13,658 nt of DNA, taken from assembly GCA_003523945.1 (NCBI GenBank), contig DOFS01000150.1, forward strand, positions 1-13,658, in the 5' to 3' direction. How positions within the stretch are numbered: the stretch's first letter is position 1; every line of letters begins with the position of its first letter. A model generated the notes under the pieces. That model saw only the letters and a list, made by a program, of their open reading frames with translations, was not told the DNA's origin and searched no databases. The position numbers and the translations under genes are program-made. Positions 1 to 6,878 of the stretch are shown in pieces. This stretch comes from Nitrospiraceae bacterium (GTDB taxonomy: Bacteria; Nitrospirota; Nitrospiria; Nitrospirales; UBA8639).

Positions 1-2
1 TG

Positions 3-1070
3 CGACGGCGGGCAAAAGAGATGGGCCTGAATCCCAAGCTCTCCGGCGATCGTGGGACGATGGAAGACCTGAGCCTGGAAAACTATATCAAAGAAGTCTT
101 TTGGGACAGCGACACTTCTATCGGACTCATCAGCACCCCGCCTGGACCCTATCCATGGGAAGCCGTCGTCCCGCCCAAAGAAATGACGCATATCCGTGAT
201 GAAATTAATCGTCTCACCGCTTCCCAACGCATGCTCGCCCATGGGCTGGTCATGCCCCAGTTAGGCAAGGTCGACCTTGATTATATGGACCAGCAAGCGG
301 AGACGTTCAAGGTCGATGCCTGGAAGTGTTATACCGGCTCCCCGCCGAAAGGCTTCGAGCATGGCTGGTGGCTGAGCGATGAAAAGATCGCCTACCCCAT
401 GCTGGAAAAAGCGCAGGCCCTCAACATCATCAACATTTGCGCACACAAAGGTCTGCCGCTCGGCCCGGTGCCCGATTACAACCATCCACGCGACATCCTG
501 CAGGCCGCGAAAGATTTCCCAAAACTGAATTTCCTAATCTACCATTCCGGATTTCTAGGCACATCTCGTATCAATCTTGACGAAGCCAAAAAAGGTGAAA
601 TTCCCTGGACCAGCGAATTCTGCCGTTTAAAACACAAGCAACCGAAGCTCAACAATGTGTATATGGAACTGGGCTCGACCTTCGGTCAACTCGTCATCAC
701 CGAACCCATCGTCTGCGCCCACCTGCTCGGACAGATTCTTTTGGCGTTCGGAGAAGATCATCTTCTCTGGGGAACGGATTCCATTTGGTATGGCACGCCA
801 CAATGGCAGATCGAAGCCTTCCGGCGGTTTCAAATTCCTGAAGAACTCCAGGAAAAGCTCCACTACCCTGCCTTGACCAAGGATCTCAAAGCGAATGTCT
901 TAGGGCTCAATGCGGCTAAACTGTTTAAGGTAGATGTCGAAGCCAAACGGAAAGACGTCCCGAAGGATTATCTCAGCCACATCAAAATGGCCTATCTGGA
1001 TGAAGGCCAATCCCCCAGCCACCATGCGTATGGCTGGATTCAAGGATCCCAACCACAACTCCAAGTTTGA
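3..1070 (+). CDS. Amidohydrolase-2 family metal-dependent hydrolase (5' end outside window)
   Basis: The reading frame is open from the first bases to the TGA at 1068-1070. The first in-frame ATG (21) is probably internal, because the frame continues upstream and no good ribosome site precedes it. The 349 residues from that Met fit the C-terminal two thirds of a TIM-barrel amidohydrolase (Amidohydrolase_2 type). Visible are WKCY near 101, a CAHKGLP segment with a likely metal or active-site His near 142, IYHSGF with His near 175, MELGST near 216 and LLWGTDSIWYGTPQW, where Asp near 253 is the usual catalytic or metal-ligand Asp. The N-terminal HxH metal motif would lie upstream of the window. 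The substrate cannot be read from the sequence; the family includes decarboxylases and C-C or C-N hydrolases. No strong terminator hairpin follows. Family call fairly sure, function unknown. Confidence 0.8.
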   Translation, partial: RRRAKEMGLNPKLSGDRGTMEDLSLENYIKEVFWDSDTSIGLISTPPGPYPWEAVVPPKEMTHIRDEINRLTASQRMLAHGLVMPQLGKVDLDYMDQQAETFKVDAWKCYTGSPPKGFEHGWWLSDEKIAYPMLEKAQALNIINICAHKGLPLGPVPDYNHPRDILQAAKDFPKLNFLIYHSGFLGTSRINLDEAKKGEIPWTSEFCRLKHKQPKLNNVYMELGSTFGQLVITEPIVCAHLLGQILLAFGEDHLLWGTDSIWYGTPQWQIEAFRRFQIPEELQEKLHYPALTKDLKANVLGLNAAKLFKVDVEAKRKDVPKDYLSHIKMAYLDEGQSPSHHAYGWIQGSQPQLQV

Positions 1071-1120
1071 CTTAGGTGATGGCAAAAAGTAGCCTTTCTT
1101 GAATTCGGTCCTTTCTGGAA

Positions 1121-1163
1121 TAAAAGTAAATTCATTAATATTATTTTTCGATTAAACTTATAA
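1121..1163 (+). promoter_or_regulatory. AT-rich leader and weak promoter candidate of the AAA ATPase gene
   Basis: TTGAAT at 1099-1104 and TAAAAG at 1121-1126 are 16 bases apart and form a weak -35/-10 pair. The following leader (1121-1163) is almost pure A/T and lacks any AGGAG-like ribosome site before the ATG at 1164. The weak matches make the promoter uncertain. The absence of a Shine-Dalgarno sequence is directly visible. Confidence 0.25.
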
Positions 1164-2237
1164 ATGAAACTCAAAAAAATCATTCTCAAAGGCTTCAAAT
1201 CCATCCGCGAACTCGAACTAGACTTACGTCCCCTAAATGTTTTAATAGGTCCCAACGGAGCAGGTAAAAGCAATTTCATTGGTGCTTTTAAGCTGTTAAA
1301 TGAAATGGTGGAGGGTAACTTTCAGAGTACCGTTGCGAGAAGCGGAGGAGCTGGCACATTCTTACATTTTGGAGGAAAGGTCACAGACAGAATAGAGGTA
1401 GAACTGGAGTTTGGGAGTAACGGATACTATTGCGTTTGGGCTCCTGCCGCAGACGGCTCTCTTTTTTTTGAAAAAGAGCAAAGTCTTTTTTGGGGAAATT
1501 CTGTAAGTCGATATCCCGAAACACTCGGTGTAGGGCACAAAGAAAGCAAATTATCGCCAAACCTTTCACAGATTTCTGCCTATGTTTTTCCCGCCCTCAA
1601 GAGCTGGAAGGTCTATCATTTTCACGACACCAGTGATACAGCAAAGGTAAAAAGCATTGGGGATATCAATGACAACCTTTACCTCAGATCAGATGCTTCC
1701 AATTTAGCTGCATTTTTATACACGTTAAAAAATGGATTATCCAAAAGTTACTATGAAGCCATAAGAGACCAAGTCAGACAAGTCGCTCCATTTTTTGATG
1801 ACTTTATTTTAAGGCCAGACCCAACAAATGAAAATAAAATCCGCCTTGAGTGGAAAGAAAATGGATCAGATTATCCATTTATGGCCTACCATCTTTCAGA
1901 TGGAACCCTCCGCTTCATGTGTTTGGCAACATTATTACTGCAACCGAACCCGCCATCCACAATTTTAATTGATGAACCGGAATTGGGCCTTCATCCCTAT
2001 GCCATTACAGTCCTCGCATCTTTGTTTCGCGGCCTAACAACTAAAACCCAACTAATCGTTTCTACACAATCCGTACCATTAGTCAATCAGCTTCAACTTG
2101 AGGACATCATTGTCGTTGATCGAATAGATGGTCAATCGACATTCCGGCATTTGCAACCAGAAGAAATGGCAGATTGGCTTGATGACTATGGGCTGGGAGA
2201 CCTCTGGGAAAAAAATCTTCTTGGAGGCCGTCCTTAA
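1164..2237 (+). CDS. AAA family ATPase, OLD/RecF-like (AAA_21 type)
   Basis: This 357-residue protein is an ABC/SMC-like ATPase of the AAA_15/AAA_21 group. It starts with the usual MKLKKIILKGFKSI strand, which fixes the start. Walker A is GPNGAGKS at residues 29-36. A signature-like LSDGTLRF lies at 244-251, and Walker B TILIDEPELGLHP at 266-278 with the catalytic Glu after Asp. The segment near 300 reads STQSVPLVNQL, with Gln where many relatives have His. There is no fused nuclease domain; the neighbour 2 bases downstream (DUF4276) probably supplies it. Related ATPases in OLD, Gabija and PARIS systems sense phage and control a TOPRIM-type nuclease, so a defence role is inferred, not shown. 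The gene is clearly AT-richer than its flanks, which suggests transfer. It has no visible ribosome-binding site. Confidence 0.88.
   Translation: MKLKKIILKGFKSIRELELDLRPLNVLIGPNGAGKSNFIGAFKLLNEMVEGNFQSTVARSGGAGTFLHFGGKVTDRIEVELEFGSNGYYCVWAPAADGSLFFEKEQSLFWGNSVSRYPETLGVGHKESKLSPNLSQISAYVFPALKSWKVYHFHDTSDTAKVKSIGDINDNLYLRSDASNLAAFLYTLKNGLSKSYYEAIRDQVRQVAPFFDDFILRPDPTNENKIRLEWKENGSDYPFMAYHLSDGTLRFMCLATLLLQPNPPSTILIDEPELGLHPYAITVLASLFRGLTTKTQLIVSTQSVPLVNQLQLEDIIVVDRIDGQSTFRHLQPEEMADWLDDYGLGDLWEKNLLGGRP
2223..2227 (+). promoter_or_regulatory. Ribosome-binding site for the DUF4276 gene
   Basis: GGAGG lies inside the last codons of the ATPase gene, 12 bases before the GTG start at 2240. This spacing is somewhat long. 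It supports the GTG start and translational coupling of the two genes. Confidence 0.5.
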
Positions 2238-2239
2238 AG

Positions 2240-2899
2240 GTGAAAAAATTATTCATTTTCGTTGAAGGCCAGACGGAAGAAAAATTCTCCAAAGAATTAC
2301 TTCTCCCTTACTTGAGGAGTAAGGGAATATTCCTCCAACCCATCATTTCTACAACTAAAGTTGTAAAGGACGGTAAAAATTTCAAGGGAGGACTAGGACC
2401 TTACCCAAAAACCAAAAAGGAACTTTGCAATCTACTTAAAGACAAAAGTGCCAGAGCAGTCTCTACGATGCTGGACTATTATGGGCTTCCTAAAAGTTTT
2501 CCTGGACGATCTAATCCTGAAGGCCAGACTTGCTTCGATCGCGCTAAGTTTGTTGAGCAGTCAATGCTTGCCGACCTTAATGATGAAAGATTTATTCCGT
2601 TTTTAACCCTTCATGAATTTGAAGGACTCCTTTTTTCTTCCCCAGCAGACATGGCGGCAGGATTACCAGGTGGCCAAAATTTAGAAGCTCAATTTAAATT
2701 AATTCGTCAGCAATTTGAATCACCTGAGGAAATTAACGATCAACCTAGCACGGCTCCTCACCAAAGAATTCTGAATATATACCCTACCTATCAAAAACCT
2801 ACATTTGGGGTTGCTATAGCTTCAAGAATAGGGTTGGAGAAAATTAGAGAACAATGCCCTCATTTCTCTGGTTGGCTCACAACTCTTGAGCAACTCTGA
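2240..2899 (+). CDS. DUF4276 family protein, putative effector partner of the AAA ATPase
   Basis: The gene starts at GTG 2240, two bases after the ATPase stop, so the two are surely co-transcribed. The 219 residues carry the DUF4276 landmarks. These are FIFVEGQTEEKF at 5-16 (Glu 9 in a strand-turn, as in TOPRIM folds), STMLDYYGLP at 75-84 (acidic Asp), LHEFEGLLFSSP at 124-135, a STAPHQRI segment near 170, and a C-terminal CPHF..W motif near 206-212. The size is normal for the family, so it looks intact. A TOPRIM-like nuclease or nucleic-acid-processing activity is an inference from these acidic positions and from the pairing with an OLD-like ATPase; I know of no established biochemical function. 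Base composition is AT-rich like the ATPase gene, unlike the rest of the window. Confidence 0.85.
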   Translation: MKKLFIFVEGQTEEKFSKELLLPYLRSKGIFLQPIISTTKVVKDGKNFKGGLGPYPKTKKELCNLLKDKSARAVSTMLDYYGLPKSFPGRSNPEGQTCFDRAKFVEQSMLADLNDERFIPFLTLHEFEGLLFSSPADMAAGLPGGQNLEAQFKLIRQQFESPEEINDQPSTAPHQRILNIYPTYQKPTFGVAIASRIGLEKIREQCPHFSGWLTTLEQL

Positions 2900-3203
2900 A
2901 AGAAATCGTATAAAGATAAGTACATCTCCTATCCTCGTCCCATTGAAGGTGTATGAATCAGCTCTTTATTTTCTAAAGTTGGTTCACTGAAAATTTCCTG
3001 ACTTTTCGAAGTTTTCATCCTATAGCCACCATAGACTTTCTTCATCTGTTCACCGTTGGGACCAAAGATGAAAACTCTCTGGCTCCATACCCCCGGCTCT
3101 CATAAAGAAATCCAAACTTATAAGGTTTTGATTTTTCTACAAATCCAAATTTTCAATTGAAGTTTGAGATTCAAAGGTTCGGCATTTGTGAATCGTCTCT
3201 GCT

Positions 3204-3209
3204 TATGAT
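3204..3209 (+). promoter_or_regulatory. Candidate -10 box of the secreted-protein gene
   Basis: TATGAT matches five of six consensus positions and lies about 50 bases before the preferred start at 3261. No convincing -35 box is found at 16-18 bases, so the assignment is weak. Confidence 0.25.
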
Positions 3210-3250
3210 TAAATTAAACAGTCGGAAATGTCATTCTTCCTCTCACCTGT

Positions 3251-3254
3251 GAGG
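3251..3254 (+). promoter_or_regulatory. Ribosome-binding site that favours the start at 3261
   Basis: GAGG lies 6 bases before the ATG at 3261. The earlier in-frame ATG at 3228 has no comparable site. This decides the start in favour of 3261. Confidence 0.55.
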
Positions 3255-3260
3255 TTAGCC

Positions 3261-3707
3261 ATGCAGACATCACCGGTCTCACGGTTTTCCAGACTCCTCC
3301 ACTTTACCCTTGCCACATGCTTGGTATTGGGGCTTACGGCCGCCATGGCTTTTGCCCAACTCGAAACGGAACCTCATCCGCTGGATACCTTCATAAAAGG
3401 TATTACCAATTTTTCTGAACCCACGGGTATCCGGGGCACCGTGCGTTATCTCGAAAAGGACCGGCAGACACTCTGGTTGGATTGGGAACAACGATCGGAT
3501 GAAAGACCGTTATTTGATTCTGGCTGGAAGCTCGTTCCCGGGGAGGCCACCTTGGCGGTCCAACCCCGGGATTCCGAGCAATGGGAAAAACTGTTAAATC
3601 TGTCGAAAGGGCTGCCTCTGGAACTGATCGTCCAGGACGACGGGAAAGGTCATCGGCATATTCTTTCCTACCAGGATATTTCCGGTGGGCCCAAAGTCCC
3701 GCTGTGA
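3261..3707 (+). CDS. Secreted protein of unknown function with signal peptide
   Basis: I do not recognise the family. With the start at 3261 the protein has 148 residues. The first 32 form a classical Sec signal peptide: positively charged start (R8, R11), a hydrophobic core (LATCLVLGLTAAMAF) and an AFA cleavage site before QLETEP. The mature part of about 116 residues is soluble and compact, with several Trp (TLWLDWEQ, SGWKLVP, QWEKLL). It ends in a short beta-rich stretch, and no catalytic motif or cysteine pair is seen. A small periplasmic or exported beta-rich protein is likely. The gene is convergent with the DUF5069 gene, 85 bases away. An alternative ATG at 3228 would add 11 residues that spoil a normal signal-peptide start. 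Confidence 0.72.
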   Translation: MQTSPVSRFSRLLHFTLATCLVLGLTAAMAFAQLETEPHPLDTFIKGITNFSEPTGIRGTVRYLEKDRQTLWLDWEQRSDERPLFDSGWKLVPGEATLAVQPRDSEQWEKLLNLSKGLPLELIVQDDGKGHRHILSYQDISGGPKVPL

Positions 3708-3792
3708 CCCAAACGCGTCCTTCTCCACCCGCGTAGCTCTTCGAAAATCTTCGACACCTACGTCCAGATGGGAGCCTGATCCGGCTTGTTGG

Positions 3793-4230
3793 CTACATCC
3801 GGTCTTCGTCGTGTTCAATGAGTTGAAACCAGGTCGTCAGTTTCGAAACTTTTTCCGCTGACATCCCGGGTTTTTTCGCAATCTCAGCCTTATAGGAATC
3901 AAAGGCCTTCTGAGCTTGTTCGTTCTTAGGTCCGAAGGTGAGGACCATGTTGTTCCATTCGGCTTTTTCTTCTTCGCTTAGATTTTTTCCGTTGGATTTC
4001 ACCCAGTCTGCAATCTCCGCATCCATACCCCCTTGCAGAACACGCTTTTCAAAATCAGCACCTTCGATTTCCAGTTTATCCAGTAAATATTTATCAAACC
4101 CGACGGTCAGATAATTGTAATCCTGAATTTTTCCAGCATTGCGGAGACGAACTTTGTCGATCAACCGTCCGAGATGGCAAAGCCCGCCGACTTGTTCTTT
4201 TGGACTTCGTGGATATTGTGCTGTGGTCAT
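3793..4230 (-). CDS. DUF5069 domain-containing protein
   Basis: The 145-residue protein fits the DUF5069 family. The opening YPRSPKEQVGGLCHLGRLIDK at about 6-26 is the family hallmark (Pro-Arg-Ser-Pro, then Gly-Gly-x-x-x-Leu-x-R-x-I-D-K). It is followed by LRNAGKIQDYNY, FDKYLLDKL, an acidic DAEIADWVKSNGK segment and EEKAEWNNMV, all in the usual order. Length is normal. The family is small, soluble and of unknown function, common in environmental bacteria. The ATG is well supported by AGGAG (4239-4243) 8 bases upstream. The gene appears monocistronic: its 3' end faces the secreted-protein gene and its upstream region is shared with the terminator of the radical SAM gene. Confidence 0.87.
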   Translation of the reverse strand: MTTAQYPRSPKEQVGGLCHLGRLIDKVRLRNAGKIQDYNYLTVGFDKYLLDKLEIEGADFEKRVLQGGMDAEIADWVKSNGKNLSEEEKAEWNNMVLTFGPKNEQAQKAFDSYKAEIAKKPGMSAEKVSKLTTWFQLIEHDEDRM

Positions 4231-4286
4231 CGTGAATGCTCCTTTCTGATAAATGAATCTATGAAAACGACAAATGTGGCTCTTAC

Positions 4287-4292
4287 TTTATA
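4287..4292 (-). promoter_or_regulatory. Candidate -10 box of the DUF5069 gene
   Basis: On the minus strand this reads TATAAA, five of six matches to consensus, about 57 bases before the DUF5069 start. No good -35 box is found 16-18 bases further upstream. Confidence 0.3.
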
Positions 4293-4422
4293 ACTCGTGA
4301 GAGACCTGAAAGGGAATGCCGGCCCAGGATCAATCTCAGTCATTATCAACGGGCTCGAACTCTCTCATTGGTGTTTCTGGTAGATGGAATACGGCCGGCA
4401 AAACTGAAGGAGATGCCAAGAT

Positions 4423-4457
4423 AAAAAAATGGATTCCCGATCAATAATCCCGGGAAT
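4423..4457 (-). terminator. Intrinsic terminator of the radical SAM gene, built from an ATTCCC...GGGAAT palindrome
   Basis: On the minus strand, 23 bases after the radical SAM stop, a 7-base stem (ATTCCCG at 4457-4451 with CGGGAAT at 4439-4433) is followed by CCA and seven T (4429-4423). This is a textbook rho-independent layout. The ATTCCC/GGGAAT arms also match the core of small dispersed palindromes known in other bacteria, such as Neisseria dRS3. Confidence 0.7.
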
Positions 4458-4479
4458 GACTGAGGAGCTTTCTTTTGGC

Positions 4480-6687
4480 TTAGACTAACAGGAGACCAAC
4501 GGCTCGGGCTTTGTGGGCGGAAGCCGACTGCCACCATTTATCGAATCCCCTTGGGCCGCCAAACGGAAAGCCCGCTCGAACTTCTTTGAAAATAGGGTAC
4601 CGATGTCCCCCCGCCTGATAAACCGGCACGGCACGTTCGATCAGATTGAGAAACCATTCGCCTTGTCCTCGCTTCAGTCTTACCTCTTCATCTGTCGTTC
4701 TATTCGGCAACATGATTCTGTATTGCTCGCCATTTCCCCGATCAACATCCGGCTGCCCGCCGATCCAAACGAATTTCCGCTCTAATCTCGAATGATCTTC
4801 CCGCTCTTCGCTCTCCAAAACCTGCTTGACCCAGGTACGCTTGACCTTTGGTTTCGGGACCCGCTCAGGAAACCATTCACGAACATCCCGGGTCAATTCC
4901 AGCCCTTCTTTGTAATGCCAAAGCGCCGCTCGCAGACCCTCCCCGATCCATTCCGGCATGGATGCCAGGGCATCCACATGAACCAGATCATTTTCCGCGA
5001 ACCCTCCAAATGCCGGTCCGATAAGGTGAATGCCATAGGCCTCGGGATTTAAGCCGATCGGACTATGGGCGGTGGTGGTAAATCGATGCCAGAAGGCCGA
5101 TTGAATGAGGTCATCAGCAAATAGTTGGCGCACCCGTTCAAGGCTTTCAATGGTTTCTCCGATCGTCTCACTGGGAAGCCCGTACATAAGATAGGCATGC
5201 ACCAGAATTTCCGCGTTCCGGCAAGCCTGAACCACCCGAACAGTTTGGTCGACGGTGATACCTTTTTTGACCAAGGCCAGGAGACGATCGCACGCCGCTT
5301 CCAAACCGGCGCTCAAGGCAATGCAGCCGGAGGCGGCCAACAGGCGGCACAGATCCGGCGTAAAGGCCGGCTCAAACCGGACATTTCCCCACCAGGAAAT
5401 GGTGACCTCCCGTTCAAGAAGAGACAACGCCAGATTTTTCAATCCCGCTGGCGGAGCGGCCTCATCCACGAAGTGAAACCCGCGACTTCCTGTTTCGGCA
5501 ATCAGGGCTTCGATTCGATCCACTAACAATTCACCCGGTGAGACTTCGTACCGGCCGATGTAATCCAGCCCCACATCGCAGAACGTACATTGCTTCCAGT
5601 AGCACCCGTGGGCCACCGTTAATTTGTTCCAATGTCCATCGGACCAGAGCCGATGCATAGGATTCAACGTGTCCAGCACAGATATATACCGCTCCAGACG
5701 TAATCCGTCGTAGGTGGGAGTTCCGACTTCGACCTGCGAAACGTCGGGCTCGCTGGCTCCGTTCTGCCAGACGACATTCTGCCCCGAACGGAGAAACGTT
5801 CGGCACAGATTCGGCTCTGTCCGTTTTCCTTCCAGGTATTCCAACAGACAGAGGAAGGGCCGTTCTCCATCGTCAATCGTCACGAAATCGACAACTTCAA
5901 ATAGCCGAGGTTCCCGTATACGGCGCAACTCGGTATTGGGATACCCTCCCCCAAGCACCACTTTGATTTCGGGCCTACTGGCTCTCAACTGCTGCCCCAT
6001 CCGAAGCGCGCCGTACAAATTGCCGGGAAACGGAACCGAAAATCCGACGACAGCGGGTTGATGCCGGGCCACATGCTGCCAGAGCGATTCGATCATCCAC
6101 TCATCAGTGAGACTCATGGGTTGGGCCAAGGCTTCTTCAAGACGATCATAGGAATTTGCTTGCATGGCGATGGATTCGGCATAGCGACTCAACGCAAAGT
6201 GTGGCGCAATGGTAGCCTGAACCAGATCGGCGAGATCTTCCAGATACAAGGTTGCCAGATGCTTGGCTTGATCGGCTTGATTACGCGAACGATTCATCCA
6301 ATCCTGACCGTCTGAGTCCTTCGAGGCAAAACGTGGACCTTGGGGAAGGAACGTGCCCTGACAAATGCGCGAAGCCAATGTGGAGTTTCGACCCTGCAAA
6401 AAGCTAATCACCGGGTCAATTGTCTCGACATATGCCCGTTCCAGACTCAGCATTTGCCGCGCCTCACCAGGCAGTTCGTCAATGGCAGTCTTTCGGATTT
6501 CGGCAAAGACCCGGTTCAAGCCTCCACGGGAGAACAAGGCCAACACCATTTCAATGCCGACATCAGCTTGATAAGTGCGATACCCCTGTGACCGCAAAAA
6601 TCCCGTCAAATAGGCCGTGGAAGGATATGGGGTGTTGAGTTGGGTCAGAGGAGGGATAACCAGCAGGACAGAGAGATCAGACATCAT
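4480..6687 (-). CDS. B12-binding-domain-type radical SAM protein
   Basis: The 735-residue protein begins with a Rossmann-like cobalamin-binding-type domain. Residues 6-40 (VLLVIPPLTQ, then AYLTGFLRSQGY) and 210-300 (PAVVGFSVPFPG, KVVLGGGYPN, VDFVTIDDGERPF) are split by a helical insert of about 140 residues. The DxHxxG cobalamin His motif is not seen, as in many radical SAM members. The radical SAM barrel follows at about 350-560: the 4Fe-4S cysteines are C362, C367 and C370 in GCYWKQCTFC, a CX4CX2C spacing. FHFVDEA near 405, SAGLEAACDRLL near 459 and YGLPSET near 502 are standard barrel strands. The last 130 residues have no domain I can name. The substrate is unknown. The start (MM at 6687) lacks a clear ribosome site. 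It appears monocistronic, with its own promoter and terminator. Confidence 0.88.
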   Translation of the reverse strand: MMSDLSVLLVIPPLTQLNTPYPSTAYLTGFLRSQGYRTYQADVGIEMVLALFSRGGLNRVFAEIRKTAIDELPGEARQMLSLERAYVETIDPVISFLQGRNSTLASRICQGTFLPQGPRFASKDSDGQDWMNRSRNQADQAKHLATLYLEDLADLVQATIAPHFALSRYAESIAMQANSYDRLEEALAQPMSLTDEWMIESLWQHVARHQPAVVGFSVPFPGNLYGALRMGQQLRASRPEIKVVLGGGYPNTELRRIREPRLFEVVDFVTIDDGERPFLCLLEYLEGKRTEPNLCRTFLRSGQNVVWQNGASEPDVSQVEVGTPTYDGLRLERYISVLDTLNPMHRLWSDGHWNKLTVAHGCYWKQCTFCDVGLDYIGRYEVSPGELLVDRIEALIAETGSRGFHFVDEAAPPAGLKNLALSLLEREVTISWWGNVRFEPAFTPDLCRLLAASGCIALSAGLEAACDRLLALVKKGITVDQTVRVVQACRNAEILVHAYLMYGLPSETIGETIESLERVRQLFADDLIQSAFWHRFTTTAHSPIGLNPEAYGIHLIGPAFGGFAENDLVHVDALASMPEWIGEGLRAALWHYKEGLELTRDVREWFPERVPKPKVKRTWVKQVLESEEREDHSRLERKFVWIGGQPDVDRGNGEQYRIMLPNRTTDEEVRLKRGQGEWFLNLIERAVPVYQAGGHRYPIFKEVRAGFPFGGPRGFDKWWQSASAHKARAVGLLLV

Positions 6688-6738
6688 ATGTTGAGATTCT
6701 GGCGGAAAAACACGAATGCCAATGATTCGCTCTTCGCC

Positions 6739-6767
6739 TATTTATGAGAGTGGTAAGGCCTTGTCAA
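6739..6767 (-). promoter_or_regulatory. Promoter candidate of the radical SAM gene
   Basis: On the minus strand an exact TTGACA (6767-6762) is followed after 17 bases by TAAATA (6744-6739), a weak -10. The predicted transcript starts about 45 bases before the ATG. The -35 box is centred in the palindrome CCTTGaCAAGG (6759-6769), which could be a repressor site. Confidence 0.45.
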
Positions 6768-6791
6768 GGAAACGGAGAAAGCTTACCCCAG

Positions 6792-6819
6792 TCTGATCTG
6801 GACTACAACTCAGATCAGA
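6792..6819. repeat. Perfect 9-base inverted repeat between the alpha-E and radical SAM genes
   Basis: TCTGATCTG (6792-6800) and its exact complement CAGATCAGA (6811-6819) are separated by 10 bases. No T-run follows on either strand, so it is not an intrinsic terminator. It lies just upstream of the radical SAM -35 box (6762-6767). An operator for a dimeric regulator or an RNA-processing hairpin would both fit. Confidence 0.6.
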
Positions 6820-6878
6820 GGAGAATATGAGAATATCACTGGATAGATTCGTCGCCTTTCCTGCAGGGAAAACAGATC

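Larger units (their letters stand above)
2900..3260. other. AT-rich intergenic region without a confident gene
   Basis: About 360 bases separate the DUF4276 stop from the preferred start of the next gene. They hold a minus-strand frame open from 3099 to a stop at 2929-2931 (see findings), a perfect 10-base palindrome TTCAATTGAA at 3152-3161, an 8-base palindrome CTTATAAG at 3117-3124, and the 9-base direct repeat AAATCCAAA at 3108-3116 and 3141-3149. There is no clear terminator for the cassette and no tRNA or integrase remnant. It may be the trailing edge of the acquired islet. Confidence 0.5.

Noticed and set aside
3228..3260. Upstream ATG of the secreted-protein gene as the true start
   Set aside because: No ribosome site precedes it, while the ATG at 3261 has GAGG at 6 bases and gives a normal signal peptide.
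3306..3323. Lipoprotein signal (LATC) in the secreted protein
   Set aside because: The residue before Cys is Thr, not Gly/Ala/Ser, and the AFA site further on fits signal peptidase I.
4346..4537. 63-codon minus-strand frame over the terminator and the 3' end of the radical SAM gene
   Set aside because: It overlaps a solid gene out of frame and runs through the hairpin; the translation is Ser/Pro/Arg-rich without family features.
5125..5526. 133-codon plus-strand frame opposite the radical SAM gene
   Set aside because: It is antisense to conserved radical SAM coding sequence and shows no ribosome site or recognisable domain.
6857..6871. TTTCC/GGAAA hairpin with CCTGCAGG just after the alpha-E stop as a terminator
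   Set aside because: The stem is short and no T-run follows on the minus strand.
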